A stretch of 58,118 nt of DNA from Lachnospiraceae bacterium (GCA_017449075.1 JAFSKG010000018.1:1-58118), one strand, 5' to 3'. Positions 1 to 8,910 are shown, counted from the stretch's first letter. Notes: generated by a model not told the origin, from the letters alone. Program-made: numbers and translations.

Positions 1-838
1 CCATAGTTATGCCATATTCTTCAACAGTTTTTCTTAGGTATATGAGTGTTGTCTCTGTACTTGAATGTCCAAGTATATTTGCTAATGCTTCAATGTCCTT
101 GTGAATACTATAGTGTTTTACAGCAAATAAATGCCTAAAACTATGCGGAAACACAGTATTAGTATCTACTTCCATCTCTTTTGCTAAGTTCTTCAGCATT
201 CGCCATATGCCAAATCTTGTATAAGCATTTCCCTTATTATTTAGTATTACTGAACCAGTCTTAATGCCAATTTTTTTACAATATTTTAATAAATCTCTTC
301 TTATGTGCTTATTTAATACAATCTCCCTAACTTTACCTTTATTGCTCACTACTATCTTCCCTGTAACCACCATCTCATAAGTAATTTGACTTACTTCAGA
401 TGCTCGAACACCAGTACTTGCTATAATTTTAGCCACTATAACAACTTTCTTATATTTGTTTTTACTGCACTTAATAAGTCTCTTATAATCAACTTCTTTA
501 ACATATCTTCCACTTGGCTTGCAATTCCTTTTAACTATCTTTAATCTCTTTATAGTAATGTTGCCTTTGCCAAGAAACTTTAAAAAGATGTGATTCATTC
601 CTATTTTGCCATTTATTGTATCTGGATTTGTATAAATCTTTTTAAGATACTCTTTGTAATCAACTATCAATTCTTTAGTAATTTTAGATATTTCCAATCC
701 TTTTTCATCAGTTAGCCATCTTAAAAACTTATTTGCTTCAGATACATACTTCTTACTAGTTGAATCGCTATTTTCAACCTCATACTTCAAATATTTCTCA
801 AACCTATCTAGCAATTTACTCAAAAATTTCCCGTTCAT
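1..838 (-). CDS. Tyrosine recombinase / integrase (3' end cut by window edge)
   Basis: Site-specific recombinase of the phage integrase (XerC/XerD-like) family, which would excise or integrate a mobile element by a covalent 3'-phosphotyrosyl intermediate. Translating the minus strand from the ATG at 838 gives 279 codons open to the window edge. An N-terminal SAM-like core-binding domain (about residues 1-105) is followed by the catalytic domain. All key residues are visible: Arg in TGVRASE, His-x-x-Arg in PHSFRH, His in LGHSS and Tyr in TTLIYLR. The start is supported by a perfect TTTAAGGAGG box seven bases upstream. Only the extreme C-terminus can be missing, because the catalytic tyrosine is present. 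The attachment site and the rest of the element lie to the left and are not seen. Family assignment is secure; the element type is unknown. Confidence 0.93.
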   Translation of the reverse strand, partial: MNGKFLSKLLDRFEKYLKYEVENSDSTSKKYVSEANKFLRWLTDEKGLEISKITKELIVDYKEYLKKIYTNPDTINGKIGMNHIFLKFLGKGNITIKRLKIVKRNCKPSGRYVKEVDYKRLIKCSKNKYKKVVIVAKIIASTGVRASEVSQITYEMVVTGKIVVSNKGKVREIVLNKHIRRDLLKYCKKIGIKTGSVILNNKGNAYTRFGIWRMLKNLAKEMEVDTNTVFPHSFRHLFAVKHYSIHKDIEALANILGHSSTETTLIYLRKTVEEYGITM

Positions 839-845
839 AATTATG

Positions 846-1062
846 CCTCCTTAAATTTTTATCTACAGATACAAGATAAAAAAAGAAGAAGTGTAGCCAC
901 TTCTTCACAATTCATATATCGTTATATATGTAGTCATTTTAAGGAGGTTTAATAAACCTTTATGCCAGATACTGCAATTATAACTTCTGCGAATAGAGGC
1001 ACATAAAAATTTTTATATTCATTTTTTTTACTGATCCTTTCATTGTTTTTTATTATTATATC
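846..1062 (-). promoter_or_regulatory. Structured leader of the integrase gene
   Basis: This gene-free stretch (839-1190) carries several signals on the minus strand. A TATAAT-like -10 lies near 1055-1062 and an AAAGGATC box near 1034-1041. Between them and the integrase lie a very short reading frame (21 codons from 1043, or 14 from 1022), then CCTCCTTAAA (947 down to 938), a terminator hairpin (885-906) and finally the integrase Shine-Dalgarno TTTAAGGAGG (855 down to 846). CCTCCTTAAA is an exact 10-nt complement of that Shine-Dalgarno. It is also next to a local hairpin AGGTTT-ATT-AAACCT, so two alternative pairings are possible. I infer an attenuator or riboregulator; the small ORF itself is weakly supported. 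Confidence 0.45.
885..906 (-). terminator. Rho-independent terminator inside integrase leader
   Basis: A perfect 9-bp stem GAAGAAGTG / CACTTCTTC with a 4-nt loop is followed on the minus strand by a run of seven T. It lies 47 bases before the integrase start codon, so it would end transcripts arriving from upstream unless it is bypassed. Confidence 0.75.
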
Positions 1063-1136
1063 ATAAAAGTCATATATTTAATAATATAAATGAAATTTCT
1101 TATATTTTAAAGCGCAGTATTTTGACAATAAAAATA

Positions 1137-1152
1137 AGCGGTAAACTCCGCT
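1137..1152. terminator. Terminator after the ImmA / membrane-protein pair
   Basis: Stem AGCGG / CCGCT with a 6-nt loop, flanked by T-rich tracts on both sides, so it could work in both directions. It sits about 40 bases past the stop of the two-helix membrane protein gene. Confidence 0.55.
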
Positions 1153-1190
1153 CATTTTTTTATATGCTTCAAACGCGTCTTTATTATCAA

Positions 1191-1679
1191 TTACATTTTT
1201 TGAAAATTTTCAAGAAATTTATGCAGAATCTCAATTACTCTAGTTTGATACGAATTATCAAAAACTAATTTAATAAACATTTGAACTGTCAAAACTACTT
1301 CAACCATCAATGAACTAATATATATAGTCAGAATTTTATTATCATATTTTTTTTCGTTAAATACTAGCCAAAACAACAAAAACATAAAAACAACTAATAA
1401 AATAGAAAAAACGCACGTTAAGTAAACCTTGTACCTACGTTTTGAATTAGCAGAAACAAATAATTCATAAATGGAACTTTGAATAATAGAACTTGCTAAA
1501 TCATTATATGTTTTTTCGGACATATACTTATAATCCGAATAATCCTTCTGGCTTTTAGATTTAGACATTTCTTCTTCAATTTTGCCAAATATTTTAATAT
1601 CTTCTAACGATGACATCTTGTTTTTTCTAGAAATTCTATCCTTGTTCTGTCTCAATTTTTTGCCGCCCTTTTTAGCCAT
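1191..1679 (-). CDS. Hypothetical two-helix membrane protein
   Basis: 162 residues, no recognised family. The first about 25 residues are very basic (MAKKGGKKLRQNKDRISRK), followed by an acidic and polar stretch to about residue 80. Two hydrophobic helices follow (about 83-107 and 116-140), then a short polar tail. The charge pattern suggests a soluble N-terminal part in the cytoplasm anchored by a hairpin. The start overlaps the end of the ImmA/IrrE-like gene by 8 bases, so the two are probably translationally coupled and act together. ImmA-type proteases are often paired with a repressor or membrane partner on mobile elements, so this could be an accessory factor of the element that owns the integrase. 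Function unknown. Confidence 0.7.
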   Translation of the reverse strand: MAKKGGKKLRQNKDRISRKNKMSSLEDIKIFGKIEEEMSKSKSQKDYSDYKYMSEKTYNDLASSIIQSSIYELFVSANSKRRYKVYLTCVFSILLVVFMFLLFWLVFNEKKYDNKILTIYISSLMVEVVLTVQMFIKLVFDNSYQTRVIEILHKFLENFQKM

Positions 1680-2235
1680 TATTCAACGCTGCGACTTCTT
1701 GTTCCCTATATATTATTGCAGGTAATTCAACACGATATTTTTGACGTAATATCAAATACTTTTCAACTTCTGATCTATTTTTAAGTCTCTCAATATCAGC
1801 AAAAAAAGCTTTTATAGGCATCAAAATTGAAGCAGCCATATAATCTACTTCATTCTCAAAATTGCTATTTGAACTTGATGATTTTTTGTTTCGTGAATGA
1901 TCTCTAAATGCTAAAAATTCCTTATTATCGGCTAAAATATAATGTGCCAATTCATGGGCAACCGTAAATCTTTGCCTAAATTTATTTATCATACTATTCA
2001 CAACTATTCTCTTTATCGGTTTATTATTTCTTGTCTGTTCTCCATTTAAATCCACTATAATTGCACCATCAACATCGTGAGGTAATTCCATTTCTTTAAC
2101 CTCAAAATCTAATTTATCTCGCAATACATCCGAAATGGAATTTATTATATCATTCTCACTAATATTATATTGTTCAAAAAAGATTTGTTTTTTTGTTTCT
2201 AAATCTTTCATTTTTTCTATTGTTAATTTTTGCAT
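1672..2235 (-). CDS. ImmA/IrrE family metallo-endopeptidase
   Basis: 187 residues from the ATG at 2235, chosen because GGAG lies 8 bases upstream; a TTG 21 bases earlier is possible but has no ribosome binding site. The zinc motif HELAH is in the sequence VAHELAHYIL, with downstream acidic residues (ENEVDYMAASILMP) matching the third-ligand region of the family. Family members (ImmA of ICEBs1, IrrE of Deinococcus) cleave repressors or regulators to derepress a mobile element or stress response. The N-terminal 60 residues are helical and charged; no HTH is evident. It overlaps the following membrane-protein gene by 8 bases. Its likely target would be a repressor outside the window. No Xre-type partner is visible nearby, which is unusual for an ICE immunity pair. 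Confidence 0.85.
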   Translation of the reverse strand: MQKLTIEKMKDLETKKQIFFEQYNISENDIINSISDVLRDKLDFEVKEMELPHDVDGAIIVDLNGEQTRNNKPIKRIVVNSMINKFRQRFTVAHELAHYILADNKEFLAFRDHSRNKKSSSSNSNFENEVDYMAASILMPIKAFFADIERLKNRSEVEKYLILRQKYRVELPAIIYREQEVAALNNG

Positions 2236-2281
2236 AGTTATACTCCAAAATTTCAAACTATAAAATCATTTTTAATTTGTA

Positions 2282-4372
2282 TTATTCGTCTTTCTCAGCC
2301 TCTCTCATTGCCTTAGCTTTTTCAACTTCTTTATCGCAAATGTCTTTTGGAGCTTCCTCATATCTTGCAAACTCATATGAAAATACTCCTGTACCACCTG
2401 TCATAGAACTAAGAGTTGTTGTATACTCATACATTTCCATCTGTGGTACTTCTGCTTCGATTTGAGTCTTTTTATTTTGAGTAGGGTTCATACCAAGAAC
2501 TCTTCCCCTTCTCTTGGTTAAGTCACCGATTACATCACCAGTAAACTTATCATCAACTATAACTCTAACTGTAACTATTGGTTCAAGCAAGCATGGACTT
2601 GCTTTCATAAATCCATCCTTAAACGCTCCTATAGTTGCAAGTTTGAATGCCATTTCAGATGAGTCAACTTCATGGAATGATCCATCATAAAGCACTGCCT
2701 TAACACCTACTACAGGATATCCAGCAAGAGGTCCTTTCTCGCAGCACTCTGCAAGGCCTTTCTCAACTGCAGGGAAATAGTTCTTAGGAACTGCTCCACC
2801 TACTACTTCTGTGCCAAAATCAAATGCATTGTCAAAATCATTCGATGGCGAGAATCTCATCTTTACGTGACCGTATTGTCCGTGACCACCTGATTGCTTT
2901 TTATGTTTATATTCTACATCTGATGTCTTTCTTATAGTTTCCTTAAATGCAACTCTTGGCTCTTCTAAGATAATCTCAACCTTATACTCATTTAAGAGAC
3001 GGCTTGCAACCATTTCAAGTTGGAGATTTCCTATACCATAGAGAAGCATCTGATGATTTGCAGTATCGTTTACTGATCTCAAAGTCAAATCTTCTTCGCA
3101 GAGTTTAGCAATTGCTTGAGCAAGTTTATCTATTTCACTCTTCTCTTTTGCTCTATATGCTTTATATGTATATGGTTTACTTATCTCTGTCTTTGCAAAC
3201 ATAACTGGTAAATTCTTTGTTGCAAGCGAATCGCCTGTTTTAGTATTTGAAAGTTTAGCAAGTGCACCTATATCTCCTGCATGAAGTTCAAATACTTCTT
3301 GCGCCTTATTTCCGGATAAGACATATATCTTTCCAATCTTTACATCTTCTTCCTTAGATACATTGTAAAGTATGTCATCAGTTTTAAGCACTCCGCTACA
3401 TACTTTTATAAATGAATATCTACCAATATATGGGTCAACCATAGTCTTAAATACATAAGCAGATTTTTGTTTTGAGAAGTCATAGTTTAATCCCACAAGC
3501 TCATTTGTATTTTTATTAATACCATTTAATTCTTTTTGGTCTGGAGATGGGAAGTATTTGATTATATCGTCAAGAGTAGTATATATACCTTGTGCAAGCA
3601 TATTTGATCCCATACCCATAAGCACTATAGAACCATTGCAGACATTATTCTTAAGAGCTGAACGAATCTCAAACTCTGAAAACTCTTCTCCAGCAAAATA
3701 TCTATTCATCATATCTTCTGATGTCTCTGCAACTGATTCAAGAAGTATAGCTCTATACTTCTCAAGATATTCTTTGTTGTAGTCAGGAATTTCACACTCA
3801 ACAGCTTGATCACCCTGCCACTTATAAGCCTTCTTAGAAATGATATTTACATATCCAACAAACTTTTCATTTTCACGAATAGGAAGGTTGATTGGTGCAA
3901 CTTTTTTTCCAAAAAGTTCTGTAGCATCATCAACTACCTGTCTAAATGATGCATTGTTGTCATCCATATTTGTAACGTGTATAAATCTTGGGAGTTTATA
4001 CTTATCACACATGTCCCATGATTTCTTAGTTCCGGCTTGGATTCCAGATTTTCCATTAACTACTATAACAGCTGCATCTGCTATACCACAGGCCTCTTCA
4101 ACTTCACCAACAAAATCTGAAAATCCTGGAGTATCAATGACATTTATCTTTCTGCTATCCCACTCAAGCGGAATAATAGATGTCTGACAAGAAATTTTTC
4201 TCTTCTGCTCTTCTTTTCCAAAGTCAGAAATTGTATTTCCTTCATCAACTGTTCCCATCTTATCAGTAATCTTTGCCACCTTTGCGATAGCCTCTACCAT
4301 AGATGTCTTTCCAGAACCACTGTGTCCTAGCAACACCACATTTCTAATTTTGTCGGTAGTATAAATTTTCAT
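2282..4372 (-). CDS. EF-G-like translational GTPase (FusA2 type)
   Basis: 696 residues, full length for elongation factor G. P-loop GHSGSGKT at about residues 16-23, switch II DTPG at about 81-84, domain II at about 290-390, and domains III-V with the RGG-like loop in RRGRVLGM near 630. The G4 motif reads TNMD instead of the canonical NKMD, a deviation seen in the EF-G2/TM_1651-like side branch and not in ribosomal-operon EF-G. It is therefore probably an accessory EF-G (ribosome recycling, stress or GTPase activity of unclear role) and not the main translocase; it is also not next to rpsL/rpsG/tuf. The start has GGAGGG 5 bases upstream. Tetracycline-protection (TetM-like) function is unlikely because the N-terminus differs from Tet proteins. 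Confidence 0.88.
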   Translation of the reverse strand: MKIYTTDKIRNVVLLGHSGSGKTSMVEAIAKVAKITDKMGTVDEGNTISDFGKEEQKRKISCQTSIIPLEWDSRKINVIDTPGFSDFVGEVEEACGIADAAVIVVNGKSGIQAGTKKSWDMCDKYKLPRFIHVTNMDDNNASFRQVVDDATELFGKKVAPINLPIRENEKFVGYVNIISKKAYKWQGDQAVECEIPDYNKEYLEKYRAILLESVAETSEDMMNRYFAGEEFSEFEIRSALKNNVCNGSIVLMGMGSNMLAQGIYTTLDDIIKYFPSPDQKELNGINKNTNELVGLNYDFSKQKSAYVFKTMVDPYIGRYSFIKVCSGVLKTDDILYNVSKEEDVKIGKIYVLSGNKAQEVFELHAGDIGALAKLSNTKTGDSLATKNLPVMFAKTEISKPYTYKAYRAKEKSEIDKLAQAIAKLCEEDLTLRSVNDTANHQMLLYGIGNLQLEMVASRLLNEYKVEIILEEPRVAFKETIRKTSDVEYKHKKQSGGHGQYGHVKMRFSPSNDFDNAFDFGTEVVGGAVPKNYFPAVEKGLAECCEKGPLAGYPVVGVKAVLYDGSFHEVDSSEMAFKLATIGAFKDGFMKASPCLLEPIVTVRVIVDDKFTGDVIGDLTKRRGRVLGMNPTQNKKTQIEAEVPQMEMYEYTTTLSSMTGGTGVFSYEFARYEEAPKDICDKEVEKAKAMREAEKDE

Positions 4373-4406
4373 ATTACCCTCCTAAAATTTATATTATTAT
4401 TTTTAA

Positions 4407-5216
4407 TTACATCTCAAGTGACCTTGAATATGACTGAAGTACTGCATCAATTAGTGCACCCCTAAATCCATTTTCTTCAAGTACTCTCACACCTTCTATA
4501 GTTGTGCCTGCAGGACTTGTCACCATATCTTTTAAAACTCCTGGATGAGTTTTGTTCTCTTTATATTTGATAGCAGCAAGTTTTCCAGAACCATATACAG
4601 CACTCATAGCAAACTTATATGCCATATCTCTTGGAAGCCCACACTCTACGCCACCATCTGCAAGTGCTTCTATGAGCATAAATATCCATGCAGGACTTGC
4701 ACCTGACACTTGAGTGATTGCATTTATATATTTTTCTTCTACTTCAACTACTTCGCCAATAGTTTTTAAGACATTCAAAACTTCTTTATAATTTTTATCT
4801 TTAAGTGCTTCCTTACTTGCAGATACTGCAGAAATTCCTGCAGCAACTAAACATGGAGTATTTGGCATAACTCTTACTATGTTTTTTGTCCCTAAAGATT
4901 TTTGTAGATAGTCTATAGTCTTTCCTGCCATAATTGACACTACTAATTGTTTTTTGCCTATAAGTTTTTTTAAATCTTTTGATATAGAGTCAAATATCTG
5001 TGGCTTAACACATATGAATAAAACATCTTTGGCATTTTTAACCACATATGAATTATCTGTTGACACATTGAAACCAAAATTATTTTTAAGGTCATCCAAT
5101 TTTTCTTTACTTCTATTTGATACAAAAATATCTTTACAATCCAAAACTTTTGACGAACTAATTCCCGTCAAAACTGCACGAGCCATATTGCCTGCACCGA
5201 TGAATCCTAATTTCAT
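4407..5216 (-). CDS. proC: Pyrroline-5-carboxylate reductase
   Basis: Catalyses the NAD(P)H-dependent reduction of 1-pyrroline-5-carboxylate to L-proline in the cytoplasm, the last step of proline synthesis. 269 residues, the normal length. The dinucleotide-binding GFIGAGNMA starts at residue 4, and the C-terminal dimer and substrate domain contains the conserved SGASPAWIFMLIEALADGGV and SPAGTTIEGV. The start has GAGGT 6 bases upstream. It is followed by 34 bases and the EF-G-like gene, with no obvious terminator between. In an organism that also reduces D-proline, ProC can feed the Stickland acceptor pool, although it is about 30 kb from the prd genes. Confident assignment. Confidence 0.97.
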   Translation of the reverse strand: MKLGFIGAGNMARAVLTGISSSKVLDCKDIFVSNRSKEKLDDLKNNFGFNVSTDNSYVVKNAKDVLFICVKPQIFDSISKDLKKLIGKKQLVVSIMAGKTIDYLQKSLGTKNIVRVMPNTPCLVAAGISAVSASKEALKDKNYKEVLNVLKTIGEVVEVEEKYINAITQVSGASPAWIFMLIEALADGGVECGLPRDMAYKFAMSAVYGSGKLAAIKYKENKTHPGVLKDMVTSPAGTTIEGVRVLEENGFRGALIDAVLQSYSRSLEM

Positions 5217-5300
5217 ATCTACCTCAATAAATAATAATTTCTTTAAGATATTAATGATTGTTTGTATTATTTTACCACATTTTTTGATAAGTTTTAAGAT

Positions 5301-5326
5301 AAAAAAGACTTAATTTAAGCCTTTTT
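5301..5326 (-). terminator. Terminator after nth
   Basis: Minus-strand stem AAAAGGCTTAA / TTAAGTCTTTT (one G-T pair) followed by T residues. It overlaps the nth stop codon. Confidence 0.5.
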
Positions 5327-5947
5327 ACAAAGTTTATATAGTGGGCAAATATCGCACTTTGGACGCCTTGCCGTACATATCTCACGACCAAGGGCTATAA
5401 TGTGTGTATTCCAGAGCTCCCAATCCTTTTTCGCCACTATTTCCTTGAGTTTTTCTTCTATCTCGCGGACATCTTTAGTGTTTAAGTTAAATAAAATATT
5501 TGAAATTCTTGCCACATGGGTGTCCACAGCCATAGCAGGTATGCCATAGAGATGACTTATAACCACGCTTGCTGTCTTTCTTCCAACTCCTGGAAGTTTA
5601 ACTAAGTCGTCAAAATCTTTTGGAATCTTAGAATTAAAATCGGTAATGAGCATCCTCGCGCAGGCTATAATATTTTTTGCCTTATTATGATAAAATCCAA
5701 CCGAGTGAATATCCATTTCTAATTCTTTTTGTTTGACATTTGCAAACTTATGAAGTGTATCATATTTCTTATATAAATCATTAGTAACTATGTTTACTCT
5801 CGCATCAGTACACTGCGCCGACATCATGACTGCAAATAAAAACTCATAAGGTTTGTTTTTGTGATAATGCAAATAAAGCGGTATTTCTTTTCCATACCTC
5901 TTTTTTAAAATTTTAACTATCTCTTTTGCTTTATCTTTATTCAACAT
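5315..5947 (-). CDS. nth: Endonuclease III (DNA glycosylase/AP lyase)
   Basis: Base-excision repair enzyme that removes oxidised pyrimidines and cleaves the abasic site. 210 residues. The helix-hairpin-helix LPGVGRKTA holds the catalytic Lys124, and the conserved Asp142 is in VDTHVAR. The C-terminal 4Fe-4S ligands are Cys191, 198, 201 and 207 (spacing C-x6-C-x2-C-x5-C). All active-site and cluster residues are intact. The upstream EamA gene ends 5 bases before the nth start, so they are probably co-transcribed. Very secure. Confidence 0.97.
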   Translation of the reverse strand: MLNKDKAKEIVKILKKRYGKEIPLYLHYHKNKPYEFLFAVMMSAQCTDARVNIVTNDLYKKYDTLHKFANVKQKELEMDIHSVGFYHNKAKNIIACARMLITDFNSKIPKDFDDLVKLPGVGRKTASVVISHLYGIPAMAVDTHVARISNILFNLNTKDVREIEEKLKEIVAKKDWELWNTHIIALGREICTARRPKCDICPLYKLCKKA

Positions 5948-5952
5948 AATAA

Positions 5953-6912
5953 CTATCTTCTAAACTTTGACCTTAGTGAATCAAAGAGTGATTGTTTAAC
6001 TCCTATTTCTTTACTTGTCTTGCTTAATTCATTAAACAGCGTCGAACCAAGTATCAATACTGCACCAAGAAATTGTAATGCAGTCATATTTTCCTTAAGC
6101 ACAAAATAAGATAAAAATAGTGCAACTACAGGGTCTATATATGTAAGTATCGCAACTGTCTCAGCTTTAAGTCTCGACACTGCATTAAAATAATGCACAT
6201 AGCAAAAACCTGTATGAAAGAAACTAAGAATTAGCATGCATATTACACCAACTACAATTTCATTTTGTGGCAGACTATTATCAATCAAAAAACTTTTCTT
6301 TTCAATAAAACCAACATAAATTGCCATTATAAGCGCAGAAAATGCAAATTGAAAAACTACCTTGTCGTGAGTTTCTATTTGATTTAATTTTCTATTGAAT
6401 GTAACTATGAGGGCATAAAATATTGCACCTATAATTCCATACATACAACCAAGTACTTCATTGGATTTTATTCCAACATTTATAACATTTGACACAAGCA
6501 CTACACCAATAGTCGCAATGAAAATACAAAAACCACTTTTTATAGTTATTCTTTCATTAAACATAAATGATGCAATAATTAATAAAAAAATCGGCATCAT
6601 ATTGTAACAGACTGTCCCTATCGCAACTGACGAAACTTTAAATGCTTCAAACTGCAGTACCCAGTTTAGAGCCATAAAAAAACCTGTAAGTACAAGTATT
6701 GCAAGATTGTCTCTCATAGATTTGATATTTATATCTTTTCCACTTATCTTCATCATCACAACGATAAATGCGCCACCAAGAAGTGCTCTGTAAAAAACTA
6801 TGGCAGCAGAACTGAGTGGTATGAAGTGAGTAAATAATCCTACCGTTCCAAAGGTCGCTGATATAAGTATTAGTTTTAATCTTTCTTTCTTTACGTCTAT
6901 TTGCCTTTCCAT
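5953..6912 (-). CDS. EamA/DMT-family transporter
   Basis: 319-residue integral membrane protein with ten predicted helices arranged as two EamA repeats (about residues 12-142 and 155-296), the fold of drug/metabolite exporters such as RhaT, YdcZ or amino-acid exporters. The second repeat ends with the typical LTYIDPVVALFLSYFVLKE signature. The substrate cannot be predicted. A TATAAT sits only about 7 bases before the ATG and no Shine-Dalgarno is visible, so the transcript may be leaderless or nearly so. The gene is separated from the upstream P-type ATPase gene by a terminator and from nth by 5 bases. Confidence 0.9.
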   Translation of the reverse strand: MERQIDVKKERLKLILISATFGTVGLFTHFIPLSSAAIVFYRALLGGAFIVVMMKISGKDINIKSMRDNLAILVLTGFFMALNWVLQFEAFKVSSVAIGTVCYNMMPIFLLIIASFMFNERITIKSGFCIFIATIGVVLVSNVINVGIKSNEVLGCMYGIIGAIFYALIVTFNRKLNQIETHDKVVFQFAFSALIMAIYVGFIEKKSFLIDNSLPQNEIVVGVICMLILSFFHTGFCYVHYFNAVSRLKAETVAILTYIDPVVALFLSYFVLKENMTALQFLGAVLILGSTLFNELSKTSKEIGVKQSLFDSLRSKFRR

Positions 6913-6941
6913 ATGATAATTATAGTTTTTACAATAAAAAA

Positions 6942-6962
6942 AAGCAATTATAATAATTGCTT
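6942..6962. terminator. Terminator after the P1B ATPase gene
   Basis: Perfect stem AAGCAATTA / TAATTGCTT with a 3-nt loop and T runs on both sides, the longer on the minus strand. It ends the metal-ATPase transcript 28 bases after its stop. Confidence 0.8.
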
Positions 6963-6990
6963 CTTTTTACTATGTTATATAAAGTATAAA

Positions 6991-8910
6991 CTAGATATTC
7001 TTTATGGCCTTATGCATATATAGTAGCCTAACGCTATTTATAACAGCTATTACCATAACTCCTACATCTGAAAATACTGCAAGCCACATATTTGATATTC
7101 CAATAATAGATAGTATAAGGACTAGAACTTTTATACCTATTGATATGGTTATATTCTCATACACTATTTTCATAGTAATTCTACTAAGTTTATATGCTAT
7201 AGGGACATTAATTATATCATCATCCATAAGAACTATGTCAGCTAAATCAATTGCTGCAGCTGATCCCATAGCACCCATAGCTACACCTACATCAGCTCTT
7301 GTGATACAAGGTGCATCATTTATGCCATCGCCTACAAAGGCAAGTTTTGTATTCTTAATTGTTTCTTCTAATATACTAAGTTTATCTCCAGGTAAAAGTG
7401 CTGCACGGTACTCATCAATGCCAATCTTTTCTGATACATCTCTTGCTATCTCTTCTCTATCACCTGTAAGCATCATGGTTTTTGTCACACCTTGTTTTTT
7501 AAGACTTGCTATTGCTTTTGGTGAATTTTCTTTGATAACATCATTAATCAGTATATGTCCTACATACTGCTTGTCAACAGCCACATGTACTATAGTTCCT
7601 ATGTCCCTGCACTCTATGTAATCTATATTATTGTCCTTCATTAATTTGTCATTTCCAGCCAAGATAACTTTTCCACCAATTACTCCGCTAAGTCCTCTAC
7701 CACCTATTTCTTTAACATCAGTTACGATACTACTGTCAATTTCTTTGCCGTAATATTTGAGAATTGATTTAGCTATAGGGTGATTTGAAAAAAATTCTAT
7801 GTGAGATACTAATCTAAAAAACTCTTCTTCATTTATACTGCAGTGGTGAACTCCAACTACTTCAAACACACCCTTTGTCATAGTGCCAGTCTTGTCAAAC
7901 GCAAATGCCTTAACTCTTGAAAGCGCTTCAATATAATTTGAGCCCTTAACTAAGATGCCAAGTTTACTTGCAGCACCAAGAGATGAGAAGAATGCAAGCG
8001 GTACGCTTATTAGTATCGCACAAGGACAACTAATTACAAGAACAGTAAGAGCCCTATATGCCCAAGTTCCAAAATCTGGACTTGCCTTAAAAATAAAATA
8101 CTGAAGAGAAATAGGAATTGCAAAAGTCAAAAGTGCTATGAGACAAACTATAGGTGTATATACTTTTGCAAAACTTGAAATAAAATTTTCAGAACTTGAT
8201 TTTTTCTCTGTAGCATTTTCTATAAGGTCTATAATCTTACTTGCAGTTGAGTCTTTAAATTCTTTAGTCGTCTTTATCTTTATTAGATTTTCATTGTTGA
8301 TAAGCCCACTTGATACATTATCTCCCACTGTCACATATCTTGGTATGCTCTCGCCAGTAAGAGCAGAAGTATTTAACATAGTTGCACCATCAATTATCTC
8401 TCCATCTAATGGAATCTTCTCAAATGGATTTACAACTATAGTCTCTCCAACTTTAACTTCAGATGGGTCTACCTTTTCAATTTTTTCATTTCTTAAAACA
8501 TTTGCAAACTCAGGATTGATGTCAACTAACTCTTTTATACTATCACGGCTCTTATCCATTGAGTAATCTTGAAAGAGTTCTCCTATCTGATAAAATACCA
8601 TTACAGCAACTGCTTCTTGATAGTCTCCAAGAATAAATGCACCAATTGTCGCTATTGACATAAGGACTGTCTCATCCATAGCCTCAAGTTTAATTATTCT
8701 CTTAAATGCATTTATTAAAACCTCATAACCAACTATGAGATAAGCGACAAGATAAAAAGCAAGTTTCAAAATTGAATTTGAAAATAATATAAGACCATCT
8801 TTTTGATGTTCTAAAATAACTCCAATGATTACTATAATAACAGCTATAGCAATCCGGATAATCGGTTTCTTGATATCTTCTTTATGTTCTTCGCCGCAAC
8901 TACAACTCAT
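6991..8910 (-). CDS. P1B-type heavy-metal ATPase (Zn/Cd/Pb-type)
   Basis: 639 residues. ATP-driven efflux of a soft divalent metal across the membrane. In order: a short N-terminal metal-binding tail MSCSCGEEH instead of a full HMA domain, helices to about residue 110, actuator loop LTGES near 190, the CPC metal motif in helix 6 (C295-P-C297), phosphorylation DKTGT near 338, the SNHP nucleotide motif near 375 and GDGINDAP near 530. The last helix carries SDVGVMVIAVINS, with the Asp typical of ZntA/CadA (P1B-2) pumps; this favours Zn/Cd/Pb over Cu. An AAAAAGGAG box precedes the ATG. No metalloregulator gene (ArsR/MerR) is adjacent, so control is not evident. Confidence 0.92.
   Translation of the reverse strand: MSCSCGEEHKEDIKKPIIRIAIAVIIVIIGVILEHQKDGLILFSNSILKLAFYLVAYLIVGYEVLINAFKRIIKLEAMDETVLMSIATIGAFILGDYQEAVAVMVFYQIGELFQDYSMDKSRDSIKELVDINPEFANVLRNEKIEKVDPSEVKVGETIVVNPFEKIPLDGEIIDGATMLNTSALTGESIPRYVTVGDNVSSGLINNENLIKIKTTKEFKDSTASKIIDLIENATEKKSSSENFISSFAKVYTPIVCLIALLTFAIPISLQYFIFKASPDFGTWAYRALTVLVISCPCAILISVPLAFFSSLGAASKLGILVKGSNYIEALSRVKAFAFDKTGTMTKGVFEVVGVHHCSINEEEFFRLVSHIEFFSNHPIAKSILKYYGKEIDSSIVTDVKEIGGRGLSGVIGGKVILAGNDKLMKDNNIDYIECRDIGTIVHVAVDKQYVGHILINDVIKENSPKAIASLKKQGVTKTMMLTGDREEIARDVSEKIGIDEYRAALLPGDKLSILEETIKNTKLAFVGDGINDAPCITRADVGVAMGAMGSAAAIDLADIVLMDDDIINVPIAYKLSRITMKIVYENITISIGIKVLVLILSIIGISNMWLAVFSDVGVMVIAVINSVRLLYMHKAIKNI

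Noticed and set aside
949-1062. Possible short peptide gene in the integrase leader, including a frame reading YVPLFAEVIIAVSGIKVY
   Set aside because: That frame has no start codon. Only a 14- to 21-codon frame has an AAAGGA box, so I treat the stretch as a leader and not as a protein gene.
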